Source: Anthonomus grandis grandis
Lineage: Eukaryota > Arthropoda > Insecta > Coleoptera > Curculionidae
Direction: 5' to 3'
DNA: 64,000 nucleotides
Assembly (NCBI RefSeq): GCF_022605725.1
Contig: NC_065554.1
Span: forward strand, 8,575,100 to 8,639,099
Part shown: piece after piece, positions 1 to 11,081 of the stretch
Layout of the letters: each line of letters starts with the position of its first letter
How positions within the stretch are numbered: the stretch's first letter is position 1
Notes under the pieces: generated by a model
Databases searched by the model: none
Seen by the model: only the letters and a program-made list of their open reading frames with translations
What the model was told of the DNA's origin: nothing
Translations under genes and position numbers: made by a program

Positions 1-204
1 ATTGATTTGAGGTTATCACTTCTTTAATAATTTTTGCAGTTTTACCTGAGTATTTAGGAAATTAGTTATTAAATGATCTAGATATGTATTCCCCACATTA
101 AAAATATCATTAAATTATTTTAAATTATTAAAATAATAACAGCCAAATTAAAGTTAAATAAAAAAAGTTAAACTTTTTAAAATTTAATTTTCAAAGTCCA
201 ATCC
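1..204. other. AT-rich sequence, nothing recognised
   Basis: Very AT-rich DNA with short A and T runs. I see no open frame, repeat or motif worth naming. Confidence 0.5.
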
Positions 205-500
205 TGTACCGCCACCGGAGCAGCAGCATCATCACAAATCACCAGAGAAAACCTCTATTGCTATGGAGATGACAAGCGCAAGATACCGCTGTTTCCATGC
301 GGCCTTAACTTCTTCGGCCGCCCGCCTGATGCTGCTGCTGGTGCATTTTCGTCGCCACGCAACAAGCAACGGTCTTCGGTCATTGCATTTTGCATTTCTT
401 CTTTTCTCTCGATGCGCCTCTCTTTGACCATGAACTTCTATTCGCGAGATATCGAGTGCCTTGGGCCTACCGTAAATACGGCCATGGGATTCTATGTTAC
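205..500. other. GC-rich island of unknown function
   Basis: This block is clearly richer in G and C than the surrounding AT-rich DNA and contains CpG dinucleotides, a CAG/CTG-rich segment near both ends and few A/T runs. A 100-residue frame is open on the minus strand (232-534) but its protein is basic, low in complexity and not recognised. It could be a promoter or 5' exon of a host gene, or part of an unrecognised repeat. No TATA box or splice site is convincing. Confidence 0.35.
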
Positions 501-866
501 TTCTAAGAGGGGTTATTAAATAGGATAGACGCAATTATGGAGGTTTATTTAAGAGTTTTAAATGTATTTGCCACTCTCGGTAATTTAGAATATTTATATT
601 CAGCAGTCGTTATATTTTTTTGTTCATTGATAAATATTACAATGAACGTAACAATTCTTTACAAATGTTATAAATTTATACAAAACCATATATAATTCAA
701 AGCAAACTATTATAATTATTAGACAAATTTTGATATAACCAAGCTATTTATATCTTATTATTTGGCATAATTTAAATGGATATCGCATTTAATTGCAAAG
801 AATAATTTCTCTTTCTTTCTTTGTTAAAATTAAAAAAACTATTTCATATGATCGATTTATATATTT

Positions 867-908
867 GGATCCACGTTTCGACCTCTATGAGATTATCCTT
901 AAGACTCT
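867..908 (-). ncRNA. Hammerhead-ribozyme-like motif in PLE tail, copy 1 (decayed)
   Basis: On the minus strand: a decayed CTTAAGGA box (CTGAGGA in copy 2), a stem-loop built on CTC-ATA-GAG extended by two or three pairs, then GAAACGTGG. The order box, stem II, GAAA matches a hammerhead core, and PLEs are known to carry hammerhead ribozymes in their terminal repeats. There is one extra base between the box and stem II, and the box itself is mutated, so this copy is unlikely to cleave. Confidence 0.35.
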
Positions 909-1241
909 AAAAGATACACACAAATACAAATAAAATCGTACATTCTGGCATAGTACAAAGTTTTACCGCAAAATTTATATCGCACACAGTAAAAATTATA
1001 TTTAATGCTCAATTAAAAGAAGGTTTTCTTCAGTCTAGTTTAAGTATTTTGGATATGATTTTTTTTTGAAGAATTTATTATGAAGGTGTAAATCACAACT
1101 AAAATTTAAAAAACCAACTTTACCTAACGCACCATTTACCTAACACAATCTTTATTCTTTATAAATTTAAAAACCAAAGGGTTACAGCAGATAATATAAA
1201 AAAGATTCTATCAAAATAAAAAGAGCATATAAACTTCTATA

Positions 1242-3043
1242 CAGGGTGACAATTTAAAAACTTAAAATGGCTATATATTAAAGACGAAAAATTGAATTAA
1301 AAAAACACAGAATACAGTCTCTGTAAAACGAAGGGGGAACAAAAAAACATATTAACTTACCCCTGTCTACCCCTTGGACAGAATGATATATACACCTCAA
1401 AATTTTAAATAGAAAGGGAGGTCGGGCATCATCTTGAAGCCCTTGATAAATTCTTTCCAATGATTCAATAGAAAACCACATTTCAGAAAATTCTTCTCTG
1501 TTTATCAAAGAGAACAATAAACAAAAACAAATTTTTGAAATTTTTAATTTTTAAATTAAATGTTCAAAAATGTTATGTCTCTTAAGAATTCTAAACACGT
1601 CAAGTCCGTAGGTATTTTGTATTGGGTTTTTTGCTATGTTTTTTTTCCAAAAAAAAGCGTTGTTTTAAGATTATCGAGATATGCTTCAGGATAAGATAGA
1701 ATAACAAATCATTAAAAGACCAGATCTTTATGAAAAAAAAAAGATTCTATGTATAGTCAAACAGATAATTTATGATGTGCCAGATGATGGTAGTTTTCAT
1801 TTGAAATATCAAAATGATATTAGGTGGAGGTGAGAATGTAATTGATCGAACTTTATCAAATGCAATATTAAACTGCCCTCCCTATATCCTAATTAACGTT
1901 TTTTTTAGGAAAGTTTATAAAATGTGTTTGTTATAAAATGAAAGCTTTGCATAATCATTAATAAAATAAAATAAAACGATCTAGTAAATATTGATATTTG
2001 GATTTAAACTTTTTTAAATATATACTGAGGTCGGCCCGAAACAATTCTTTACTACCACATTGAGTTTTCTCTTGACGTCAACTTATAAATAAATATTTGC
2101 ATTTTATTATTACAAACTTAAATATATCACAAAAGTAACTTGTACTAGTATTATAAGTTTAAGGACAGTTGACTTTCAGTTCAGTTTAAACAAAAAGCAG
2201 CACTTAAATAAAAAAAATCAACCATGAATAGTTCACGAAACAGAGCAAATTAAAATTCTGTGTCTGTTGGCAATGGATTTAACTTTATTAACTCGTGAAG
2301 CAGCTGTAGCAACTGGACTATCTCGTGAATCAATAAGATAGGTACTTAAATTTCATAAATTTTATCCCTATAAACTGGAAATACTGCAAGAACTTGGTGA
2401 CAACGACCTGGCCAGAAGAATCTAGTTTTGTGAAATAATTACAGATAGAATTACGGCAGAGCTTCGACAAGCTAAAAATATTTGCTTCAGTGATGAATGT
2501 ACCTTTTATTTAAATTGACATGTTAATAAGCAAAACTGTGGTTAGTGGACGAAAACCCACACGTATTTAGAGAAGGACATACCGAGTACCTCCAGAAAAT
2601 TAATTTTTAGACTGCTATATTGGAAATTGTATTATCGGTCCAATATTTATACCGGGAAATTTAAATGACGACATGTATGCTGAAATGCCGCAGAGGTCTA
2701 TCGAATCACTAATAGTACGGGAATTAAAAAAAACGAGGCAAGGAAATTTATCTTCCGAAGAACGCTTACTACAATTCCAACAGGATGAAGCAGCTCTTAG
2801 AGCAACTTCAGCATTAAGAATAGTTCAGGAATGCCCTGCTATATCCACAGAAATATTGGTAAATGTACGTGAAGAATTTGAAAGTAGGCCTTATTATTGT
2901 CTTCAAAATAACAAAAAAACATTTTTAACATTTTAGTAAATATTATTAAAAATTTCAAAATAGCGTTTTTATTTATTGTTTTCCTTGATAAGCATAGAAG
3001 AATTTTCTGAAATGTGGTTTTCTATGGTATCATTAAAGCCCTG
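1242..3043 (+). mobile_element. Mariner-family DNA transposon, degenerate, inserted in the PLE
   Basis: Left end CAGGGTGACAATT follows TA (1240-1241); right end reads ...AAAGCCCTG followed by TA (3044-3045). A longer inverted similarity joins about 1425-1540 to 2945-3030 (GAAAACCACATTTCAGAAAA and its complement). The uninterrupted sister PLE copy at 3829-4945 lacks this 1.8 kb block at the equivalent place, which confirms an insertion. The interior holds a plus-strand transposase fossil (2224-2936). Confidence 0.7.
2224..2936 (+). pseudogene. Mariner transposase, heavily broken
   Basis: Pieces of a mariner transposase are readable in changing frames: an N-terminal helix-turn-helix segment (TREAAVATGLSRESIR), a linker with FHKFYPYKLEILQELG, the first catalytic region (FSDECTFYLN), a HVNKQNC segment, DENPHVFREGH, and IIGPIFIPGNLND. 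The second catalytic region survives as FQQDEAALRATS, after which the sequence jumps to a C-terminal piece (IVQECPAISTEILVNVREEF), so the stretch with the third aspartate is deleted. Several stops and frameshifts are present. It is a dead copy. Confidence 0.7.
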
Positions 3044-3414
3044 TAAATCGTAGATCGTCTTTGTTAATAATATTAATTTTAAAACCATAATAAGATTTAT
3101 AGAATTTTTGTGGTCTACAGTTTTTTAAACCATCTATCTTGTAAGATTAATTAAAACAATAGCTATGAGACAATCGCCTTTCAAGCATTTTTTTATCAAT
3201 TCCTTATAGGGAAAAAAAATGTTGTTATAACTTGTTAGGGTACTTATACCTGTGGACTCACATAGTGCAGGACCTTTTTTAAATTGCCAACGTCCTGTTT
3301 TTAATTTATGTTACAGTTTATAGTTTATTATAGAAACATCCAAACAAACATCCAAAACATAAACTATTATAGTCTTTTTATCTTAAAGTTTTGTTTTTTT
3401 TGACATTTCCTGTC

Positions 3415-3800
3415 TAGAGAGATTTTCTGTTGTTTCAAAATTAAATAGATGTTAAAATTTTTCAAAGTGGTCAGCAAAAGACGTTTTTGAATTACTGTTA
3501 ATAAGTTCATAAGATTTTGTACTTGTTCTTTCTATGTTCAGAAATTCTAGCTTTAAAATATCTTGACACTTGACCGATGTAAACACCATTGCATTCACAA
3601 CATGGATTTTTATAGATAGCAGTACTTTCTAGGTCCTTTAGTGTCTTTGTTTTTTATTTTGAAAAGAACCGTTTGGTACTGTTTTTATTCTTAAAAGCTA
3701 TGTAAATACTATTACCATTAAGTTCTCTTGCAATATTTTTAAAAAGATTTATGACAGACAGTATTTTCAACTGTCTTAATTTGTTTATGGATCATTTTTA
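3415..3800 (-). pseudogene. GIY-YIG endonuclease domain of a Penelope-like element (broken)
   Basis: On the minus strand the translation includes CECNGVYIGQVSRYFKARIS, the Cys-rich lead-in plus the GIY-YIG core as it appears in Penelope-like elements (GVYIGQ, then an Arg and a following H at the expected spacing). Upstream, a stretch reading LRIKTVPNGSFQNKK resembles the basic linker between the PLE reverse transcriptase and the endonuclease. The frame is broken by stops and frameshifts both before and after the core, so no functional product is expected. In PLEs this domain nicks the target DNA for reverse transcription. Identification of the domain is firm; limits are approximate. Confidence 0.75.
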
Positions 3801-3828
3801 CGACTACAATAAACTTAACAAGTTTTAG

Positions 3829-4945
3829 CAAATGTTATAAATTTATACATAACCATATATACTTGAAAGCAAACTATTATAATAATTAGACAAACTGTGA
3901 TATACAAACTATTTATATTTTATTATTTGGCATAACTTAAATGGATATCGCCTTTATTTACGAAGAATTATTTCTCGTGACCTCAGATTGTAAGCTTGCT
4001 TATTATTTCGGATCTAAGTAAAAAAACTGCTTCACACGGTTGATTTATATATGTTGGTCCACGTTTTGATCTCTAAGGGATCATCCTCAGGACTTTAAGA
4101 GATACACGAAAATACAAATAGAATTTTACATTCTGTCATAGTAAAAAGATTACATTTTTGCACACAGTAAAAATAATAATTAGTGGTCAATTAAAAGTAA
4201 GTTTTCTTCAGTCTAATATAAGTATTTTGCATAAATTTAATTCTTTTGACAAATTGATTATTAATTAAAATTTAAAAAAACTAGCATCTAACACAATTTA
4301 TAAACTTTTAAAACTTAAACACCAAAAGGTTACAACAGATAATATGAGAAATATCTTAGCAAAATAAAAAGACTGCATATACGGGTATACTCGTATACTC
4401 AGTTGTAAAACCATAATTTATAGGTAAGTACAAAGATTTATAGGATTTTTGTAGTCTCGAGTTTTTTAACATTTTTAAACCATCTACCTTAGCAGCTGAA
4501 TTAGGATAATAGCTGGAAGACAATCGTCTTTAAATCTGCTAATCCTTTTATCAAACCTTTATAAACAAAAACTAAGCAAAACATTAATAACTTGTATGTT
4601 GTAATAAACTGTTAGAATAAATATATCTGGCGACTCACGCAGTGTAGGATCTTATGCTATGTACAAGTTGTTCTTAGTTTTTTGTCATGTTGCTAATTAT
4701 GTTGAAATAGGCATTACTTGTTATTAGATTGCTAACGTCCTGTTTTTTCTTTATGTTACCTGGGTATTTTTTAATTTCAATCATTTCATTTAGAAGTCTC
4801 TTGTTACAATTTTGCTGTCTAGATAGAATTTCTGTTTTTTCAAAATCAAATGAATGTTGAAACTATTTAAAGTGCTCAGCAAGAGCGGTATTTGAATTAC
4901 TGTTGATAAGTACATGAGGTTTTGTAGTTTTTTGTACTTCTTATC
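3829..4945 (-). mobile_element. Penelope-like element, copy 2 (3' end and endonuclease C-terminus)
   Basis: Minus-strand partial copy collinear with copy 1: 3829-4385 matches 662-1240, and 4400-4945 matches 3046-3560. The coding end gives segments such as HLILKKQKFYLDSKIV, the C-terminal tail of the endonuclease region. It lies head-to-tail and immediately upstream of copy 1 in the reading direction of the element, as the partial leading unit (pseudo-LTR) of a tandem PLE does. It contains a hammerhead-like motif at 4056-4099. Confidence 0.65.
4056..4099 (-). ncRNA. Hammerhead-ribozyme-like motif in PLE tail, copy 2
   Basis: On the minus strand: GTC directly before CTGAGGA (fits the CUGANGA box), a 5-bp stem TGATC/GATCA, then AAAACGTGGACC. 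The GTC before the box can pair with GAC after the ACGT, as stem I would. In place of the invariant G of GAAA there is A, and the base at the cleavage position is G, so activity is unlikely. The same architecture appears at 867-908 and inside the snapback at 27187-27645. Confidence 0.4.
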
Positions 4946-4949
4946 GGTT

Positions 4950-5344
4950 TCTCAACTTATCAGTTAACAAAGTTTTTAGCCAGTTTAATTGATGGTGTCT
5001 TTGAGAGAGAGATTATCACTATACAAAAAATTCCTTTGAAGTCGTCCACTTATTGCAAGATTTTTTTGTTACCAGCAAATATTATCTTAGTATTATCGGA
5101 TGTTACTTCTTTGTTTGCAAATATTTTAACAGGCCTTGTCATTGCAATTTTAATAAAAAAAGTGGGGCCTAGTAATAGGCCAATGTACATTATTATTCTA
5201 AGAATTTCTAGGCCTCTTATAAAAATAATTATGTCAATTTTAATGGTCGATTATACCAACAAGTTTTTGGATTTTTCTTCTTACAGTGCCTATCCGTTTG
5301 GAATGTTGCCTATTCAAACTTTCTTAGCAGCAGCGCGGAGTTGT
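4950..5344 (+). pseudogene. Penelope-like reverse transcriptase fragment, inverted relative to the neighbouring PLE copies
   Basis: On the plus strand the translation contains YQLTKFLASLIDGVFERE followed by a segment ending in LVLSDVTSLFANI. This is the PLE pattern of a conserved leucine-rich stretch and then RT motif A, in which the catalytic Asp sits just before SLFTNI; here the motif reads SDVTSLFANI, so the Asp is kept. After about residue 45 the similarity fades. The open frame of 103 codons (5036-5344) covers motif A. Orientation is opposite to the two minus-strand PLE copies on its left, so it is either an inverted 5' piece of the same insertion or a separate insertion. Confidence 0.6.
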
Positions 5345-6345
5345 TAAGTGGTTGACTGTTGAACCAGGTTCTTAAATTTTCCACCCACAAAATTCTCCTT
5401 CTATGCCCACTCCTCCAGCTCTATCTACCTTGCCTTGGAGGATCTTCTGCAAAAGGACATATCTGTTCTCATTACGCATTATATATTCACAATATTATAG
5501 CCTTCGAGTCCTAACTGTATTCAGGACTTCTTTTTTCTTTTTTATTTTTCTTACAACTTCCGTATAGGTTATTCTCTGCCCAAGGTATTCTAATTAGATT
5601 TTTCGGTATAGCCAGATTTCAAATGCCTCATGTTTTTCTGAGAAGGTCTGCGGAAGCGTCCACGATTTGATCCCGTAAAAAATAATCTAAGGCACGTATC
5701 ATTGCACGAGGCAAATTTTAGTTAACAGCTGTAAGTCGTGGCTAGCAAAGAATATTTTCATCCTGATAAATTCTGCTTTCGTTTTTCAATATGTGTTTTT
5801 ATTTCCATAGAATGTTTCCAGTTATTATTTATATTCGTGCCCAAGTATGTGTATTTGTTGACTTTTTTTTAAAGGAGTTCTACTAATAAAATACCACAGG
5901 TATTTTGGTTTTTACTATTGATTTTGAAGTTTGTTTTGCTGGCGTGTATTTCTAAACCATATTGTCGGCTGTATGATGTAACACTATCCATTTGGAGTTC
6001 GGTACGGTACGGTATAATCTACATACCTTGTGTTAAGAAGTCGTTTTCCATTTAGCAGGAATCCAGCTTCAATAACTTGCAGGGCTTCTCTGAAGAGGTA
6101 TTGCGAGTTTAGATTGAAAATTTCAGAAGAGAGTATGTATTCCTGCCTTACACCACGTAATATCTGTATCTCTTCTGTTGTCTTTTTGTCTACCTTGACA
6201 GAAGTCATCTGATTTCAAGCCAGCTTTTTAAGGAAACTTACATTATTTTCGATTGACCAAACGGCTTATAATCGACAAAACATATACAGAACGAAGCATA
6301 TACATCGCTGTTGACATTCCTGCATCGTTAGAACAACACTGATCG
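5345..6345 (-). pseudogene. LINE reverse transcriptase, C-terminal half (RTE/endonuclease-RT-like), broken
   Basis: Minus-strand translation gives an RT core: VDKKTTEEIQILRGVRQEYI (motif B region, normally RGVRQGCILSPLLF) and RLLNTRYVDYTVPY, in which the catalytic YADD has become YVDY. Downstream come recognisable thumb and connection pieces (TNTYTWARI, WKHSMEIKTHIEK, VILFYGIKSWTLP-like) in several frames, ending near 5345. Upstream, up to about 6345, pieces such as QECQQRCICFV and AVWSIEN match the RT segment around motif A. The element is 5'-truncated and inactive. Its sequence is close to that of the plus-strand fragment at 6590-7600, so both belong to one family. Confidence 0.6.
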
Positions 6346-6589
6346 ACAATAGAGCCTCTCTAGTCCCTACAACAGCCGAATTGGGTCTCAGATATTTATT
6401 GCTCGCGTAGCTTAAATATTCTACCATGAATTATCTATTATTCTATAGGGAGTATCTTTATTAGATGGCTTATCAAGTTTATAATTCAAAATTCAGTCAT
6501 CCGTGGGTATTACGCCCGTATTATTTATTACATTGAACACTTTTGTAAGTCATAGTTAGAAAGGCTTTTTGAGGATCACAGAATGGAGG

Positions 6590-7600
6590 TGACGTACTCA
6601 CTATCGGAAGAAAGAGGCTACAGACCCACCCATACTAATCCAAGAAGTAGAAATAGCAATAAAACAAATTAAAATAACAATACAGAGGCAACAACATAGA
6701 GGCATAGTTTCTGAAGATGTTAAATAATAAAGGAATAGCCTGAATTACCAACATCTTCAACAGAACCTATAACCTTTGAAATTATCCCGAAAAATAGCTG
6801 CATTCAGAATTTATAGCGTTGCCCAAAAACCCTGGAGCCAAGAAGTGCGAGGAATATCGGACCATCAGTCTGACGAGTCATATGCTAAAATTATTTCTTA
6901 AAACTATCTACAAAAGGATTTACAACAAATGCAACAAGCAGATATCCGAAAACCAATTTGGTTTTATTGGAGTTCAAATCCTAATCCAAAGATGCAGAGA
7001 CGTCAACTGTGATGTATAGGTCTAATTGATTATGAAAAAGCTGATCTCGTTTAACATCATTAAATGATCAATCGAATTAAACGTGTTCAATAATATTGCT
7101 ACCTTGCAATCATCATGAATAAACAATGGTGCAGAAGAAATTAAATGTTATATAGGTAAAGCAAGGACGGTGTTCCACAAAATCCAGTGCTATCTTCAAA
7201 AGTCACAGCACATCTTTTGCAATGAAAGTAAGGCACTTAATAAGCTATCTATGTCTTTTCTGTTTTATTGTGTGCCGTAGAATCCTGGACACTCACAGAA
7301 GCCGCCCCTAAAGATCTGAGAGTATTCGAAACGTGGCTGTATAAATAAAATGCTCATAATACAATGGACCGCTTACATTACAAACATAAAAGTACCAAGA
7401 GAAATGAAATAAGGTATAGAAACCTTGTACACCATTAAAAAAAGAAAACCAAAATACCTGGGGCATCTTATCAGAAATAAAGATCGATACTCTTTACTGC
7501 AAACCATAATACAAGGAATGTATTGGGTAAAAGAGGGCCCGGAACTTAGGGACTTAGTTTGGCATCTTTCGTTGAGCGACTTTCTCTCCTGTCAAACTAT
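6590..7600 (+). pseudogene. LINE reverse transcriptase fossil (same family as 5345-6345), opposite strand
   Basis: Plus-strand pieces read PKNPGAKKCEEYRTISLTSH, then FLKTIYKRIYNKCNKQISEN and QFGFIG: RT domains 0 to 2. LIQRCRDVNCDV and LIDYEKADLV follow (motif A, normally DYEKAFD). After an internal loss of the YADD region comes CAVESWTLTEAAPKDLRVFE and KYLGHLIRNKDRYSLLQTII, the C-terminal region. Stops and frameshifts are common. The shared C-terminal motif YLGHIMRN-like links it to the minus-strand fragment immediately to the left, the two lying head to head. Confidence 0.65.
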
Positions 7601-7604
7601 TTTT

Positions 7605-10600
7605 GAGCCACTACATAATTTCTACTAAAAAAGTACACATTTTTAAATTTCGTAATAGTATGTGTTTTCTAGAAATCTATTTAAAATAATAGAGGATCAA
7701 TAAAAAGAGCGCCAGATGTTTAAATACTTCTAGTCTTGATTTTTGTCTTCTCACAAATTTGAAATTTTAAGAAAATGATAAGGAACTTAACTAAGCAAAG
7801 TAAGTTAAATATAATAAACTAATTACGATAAATTTTAAATATGCTTAAGAAAAATAATTCAAAAAGTACTTTTATAGAACGGCAGAACGGAAAATTAAAA
7901 AAAAAAAAATTTTGAAAGAAGGGACTAATTCCGATGAGTCATTTGATTACGAATTACAAAAACTAAATACTCGTAATAAACATAATTTAAATAAACATTA
8001 CTATCCTTAATACTTGTATTTCACTACGATGTTCTTTTTTTACCTTTTATCAGTTCCTTTAGAATATCGTATTAAATAATCCGTATTGTTTTAAAATTAA
8101 ATCATTAGATAAATTATAGATTTATATATTTGTGATTGTACTTTGTCAACAATATTACTAAAAAAAAGCAAACCAAAATGATGTTTTATGGGTAAAAAAT
8201 TGCTATATTTTGGCATATCAAACAAATAAATACCGCTTCCGATTGAACTGGAATCGTAGGAACCGAGAATCAAATTAATTTTTTTGAATTTTTTAACATC
8301 CTATATATTTTTGAACAAATCTTAGTCAATTTTTTTTTTAATATTTGCAATAGTTTTGAATAAATTTAAAAAATTTGCAATGATAATAAATCTTATATCA
8401 TAATTTATTATCATTGCATAAATCTTATATTAGTTATTTGTACAATTTTGTATTGACAGTTTTTGAGAAAATGGCTTTAAATAACCACTTTCAATGTGTA
8501 AAATAAGATTTTTTATAGTGCTGTCATAAAACGTTACTAAATTTAAAAATTGTCCAAACTTTTTTGATAAACCTATCGTTTCGCCAGTATTATCGTTGGC
8601 TTTTGGTATAATTATTTACCGATTATTATACATATATCTACATAAACAAATTGGAATATTTGGTATTTTATATTAACCGTTCCTGGTTGACTATAAGTAT
8701 TGAATAATAAAAACGTTGGATAACATGGTGATTTAGTTAAAATTTGTAAACTCACCTAGTAAGGCATTTCATTCATATATTTCCTTTCATTAAGAGTTTT
8801 CGTTCGACGTAACCTGTAAAAAAAAACAAGAAATAAAATCTAGCTTTCAGTTATATTATTTTGGATAATTTAAGATTTAAATCTGATCCGTTTAACCCAC
8901 TCCAACCTTAGTAGCAAAAAACCAGACCATAGATTAGTAGATTACGTATTCAGTGATCGGAGATCTTTTTTAGATTCGAAATTGCAAGTGTTCTTAACTA
9001 TAACGCTGGATACACTTATTATATGCTTAATTGTTAGGTATTGTAAAAGGTAATAAATATATTTTCTGCATGGAAAATATTACTTGATGATGGGAGTAGT
9101 TTAAAATAAAATTTATAAAATGTCAGAGGTACCTATGTGATCTTTGAAATGGTAGGCAATACGAGGTCTATTAAATTGCAAAAAAGTTGTAGTTTAGTAG
9201 AATTAAAAATAATATACTTTTAAATCGCTAAAAAATTGCTTTAAAATTACCTAAACACGAATCTACAAAAGTTATACAGTAATAATACAGCAAACTTTAG
9301 AGGATTACAACACATTTAAAATGATCACAAACGTTTTCACTTAAAATTATGATGAAACGTATAGTACTCTAGAGGATTTGCGTAGGACGGTTCCTTACAT
9401 AAAATTTAATCCCTCCAATATTATTGTTTATGTGTGCAAGATACGGGTGATAATTTTTAAGGTGTACACCCTGTATCAGGACAAAACTTAACTATACTTA
9501 TTTGGCGTCTATGGATCATTACCAAACTTTTACGGATGCCTCCTAAGATATTTTGCAATTTTTTTAAAAATCTTCTATCAAAGAAGTCGTATTTTTAAAA
9601 AAAAAATTTGTACGACATATTCTTTCTTACCATAGTTTCGTTCCAAGTAACTATAGCGTCATCTAAAAGTCATGAAAAAACAAAATGAGGTATCTGGAAC
9701 CAAAAAGGCAAATTATTGAAACAAATATTAAATGAAAAAATTAAACAAAATTAACTTAAGAGTCGTACAAAAAGTATGATCATTAACTTGGGCAGTAAAA
9801 TTCCCTATTCGAGTAGAATTTTGCTTATTTTACAATTATTGCTATAGAATGTACTATTTCTTCGTATTTATTGTGCGTCATAATTACTATTTTTTAGTTT
9901 ATAATAACAAGTTTTTTTAAGGAATAATTATATTTTTTTGTCTGTCGTATTTTTGTATAATTGCAGTCCAATATAGTTGTTAGTAACGAAATAGCTTTAT
10001 TCCGTAAGTAGTGCAAGTAGTGTAAGATAGTTATTCTTATGGCGCGATCTTAAAGTTTTTAACATGTGCGAAATTTAAAATTCCATTGTCCTAGTCATTT
10101 TCTGTCAAGCGAATAATGGTTCTGGCAACAAATGTCTATACTCATATAGAATTTTGCTTATTATTAATTTTGCTTATAGAATATATAGTTCCCTCCACCA
10201 ATAATCTATTTTGCGGTTTCTTTTACAATTAAATGTACACAATTCTGATAATTGCGACAGTTCTAGAACTAGACAGAGAAAGCTCTTAATATATCATCAA
10301 TCGAAATCATAATATTGTCTTCATCATGTTTTGGCGTTAATTAATCGTTTTGTAACTCACTGAGCGATATTCATATACATAGAATACATACAATAATTAG
10401 ATTTAAATGAGTAACATTTGCTCTTATTGTTGTATAATAGGTATGTTGAATTCTATTGTTGTTTTGACCAGGTTAGGTTAGCTTTAGCAAAAAGTTGGTC
10501 CATGATTTTTTTAAGTATCAAAAACTACCAAGCATTTTTGCACTAAAAGAATATTAAATATATTAGCATTTTCTTACTTTTTACTTAATTATTTCCTTTG

Positions 10601-11080
10601 ACTTCTCTTTTGAAAGTATAAATCAAAGAATAAACATTTATTCTAACAAAGAAGCGGTGTTATTTTTTCGAGTGTAGTCTTCCACACTGTAATCTTGTAA
10701 TCTCTCTTTCTTAATATTTAATCAGCATTTCTAAGACTATTTTAAATACTCTCTCTAGTCTCTAAATAGTCTCTTGAATCTTTTAATTATTACTTTTTCT
10801 TTGACCATTTTTTCAGGTAATAATTATGATTACTTTAATATTTAAGTCTTTTTATTCTACAAGAGTTTTTATTTTGATAACCATTATATTATATCAGCGT
10901 CAAATGTAGATTTTAACACGTTCCTTAATAACTTTGATTTACATATAAAAAAGCGTTAATAATATGTTTTATTTGTAAATATATATTTAAATTATTTTTG
11001 TCTTTTATACATTTTTTAACTCATTATTCTTTTCAATAATTTTAAGTTTTAGTTTTTTTTTTAATATATTAAACAAATAA
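7605..11080. other. AT-rich intergenic DNA
   Basis: No convincing coding sequence. Contents seen: a perfect 15-bp inverted repeat at 8377-8417, an isolated CACCCTGTA mariner-end-like word near 9470, and a GGTTAGGTTAG word near 10473. The rest is A/T-rich with short homopolymers. Confidence 0.5.
8377..8417. repeat. Perfect 15-bp inverted repeat with 11-nt loop
   Basis: Arms GCAATGATAATAAAT (8377-8391) and its exact complement (8403-8417) flank an 11-base loop. The arms are AT-rich, so chance or a small foldback repeat are both possible. No poly-T terminator-like context or transcript evidence is visible. Confidence 0.5.
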
Positions 11081-11081
11081 A

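Larger units (their letters stand above)
662..3828 (-). mobile_element. Penelope-like element, copy 1 (3' half), interrupted by mariner
   Basis: Read on the minus strand this is the 3' half of a Penelope-like retroelement: a GIY-YIG endonuclease region (about 3415-3660) followed by a long 3' tail that ends near 662. The tail and endonuclease end are repeated in the neighbouring copy at 3829-4945: blocks 662-1240 plus 3046-3560 align with 3829-4945 in the same orientation, at roughly 80% identity by eye. A mariner element (1242-3043) splits the tail. Copy 1 starts exactly where copy 2 ends, so the two are tandem, which is a usual arrangement for PLEs. The RT domain is not present in this copy. 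Confidence 0.7.

Noticed and set aside
5984..6212. Plus-strand frame 6030-6212 opposite the RT
   Set aside because: It is the antisense shadow of the minus-strand RT motif B to C segment (5984-6208).
9462..9480. TACACCCTGTA as a mariner end
   Set aside because: Single short word without partner or flanking structure.
10467..10482. GGTTAGGTTAG as telomeric repeat
   Set aside because: Only two incomplete units; insect telomere repeat TTAGG would need a longer tandem run.
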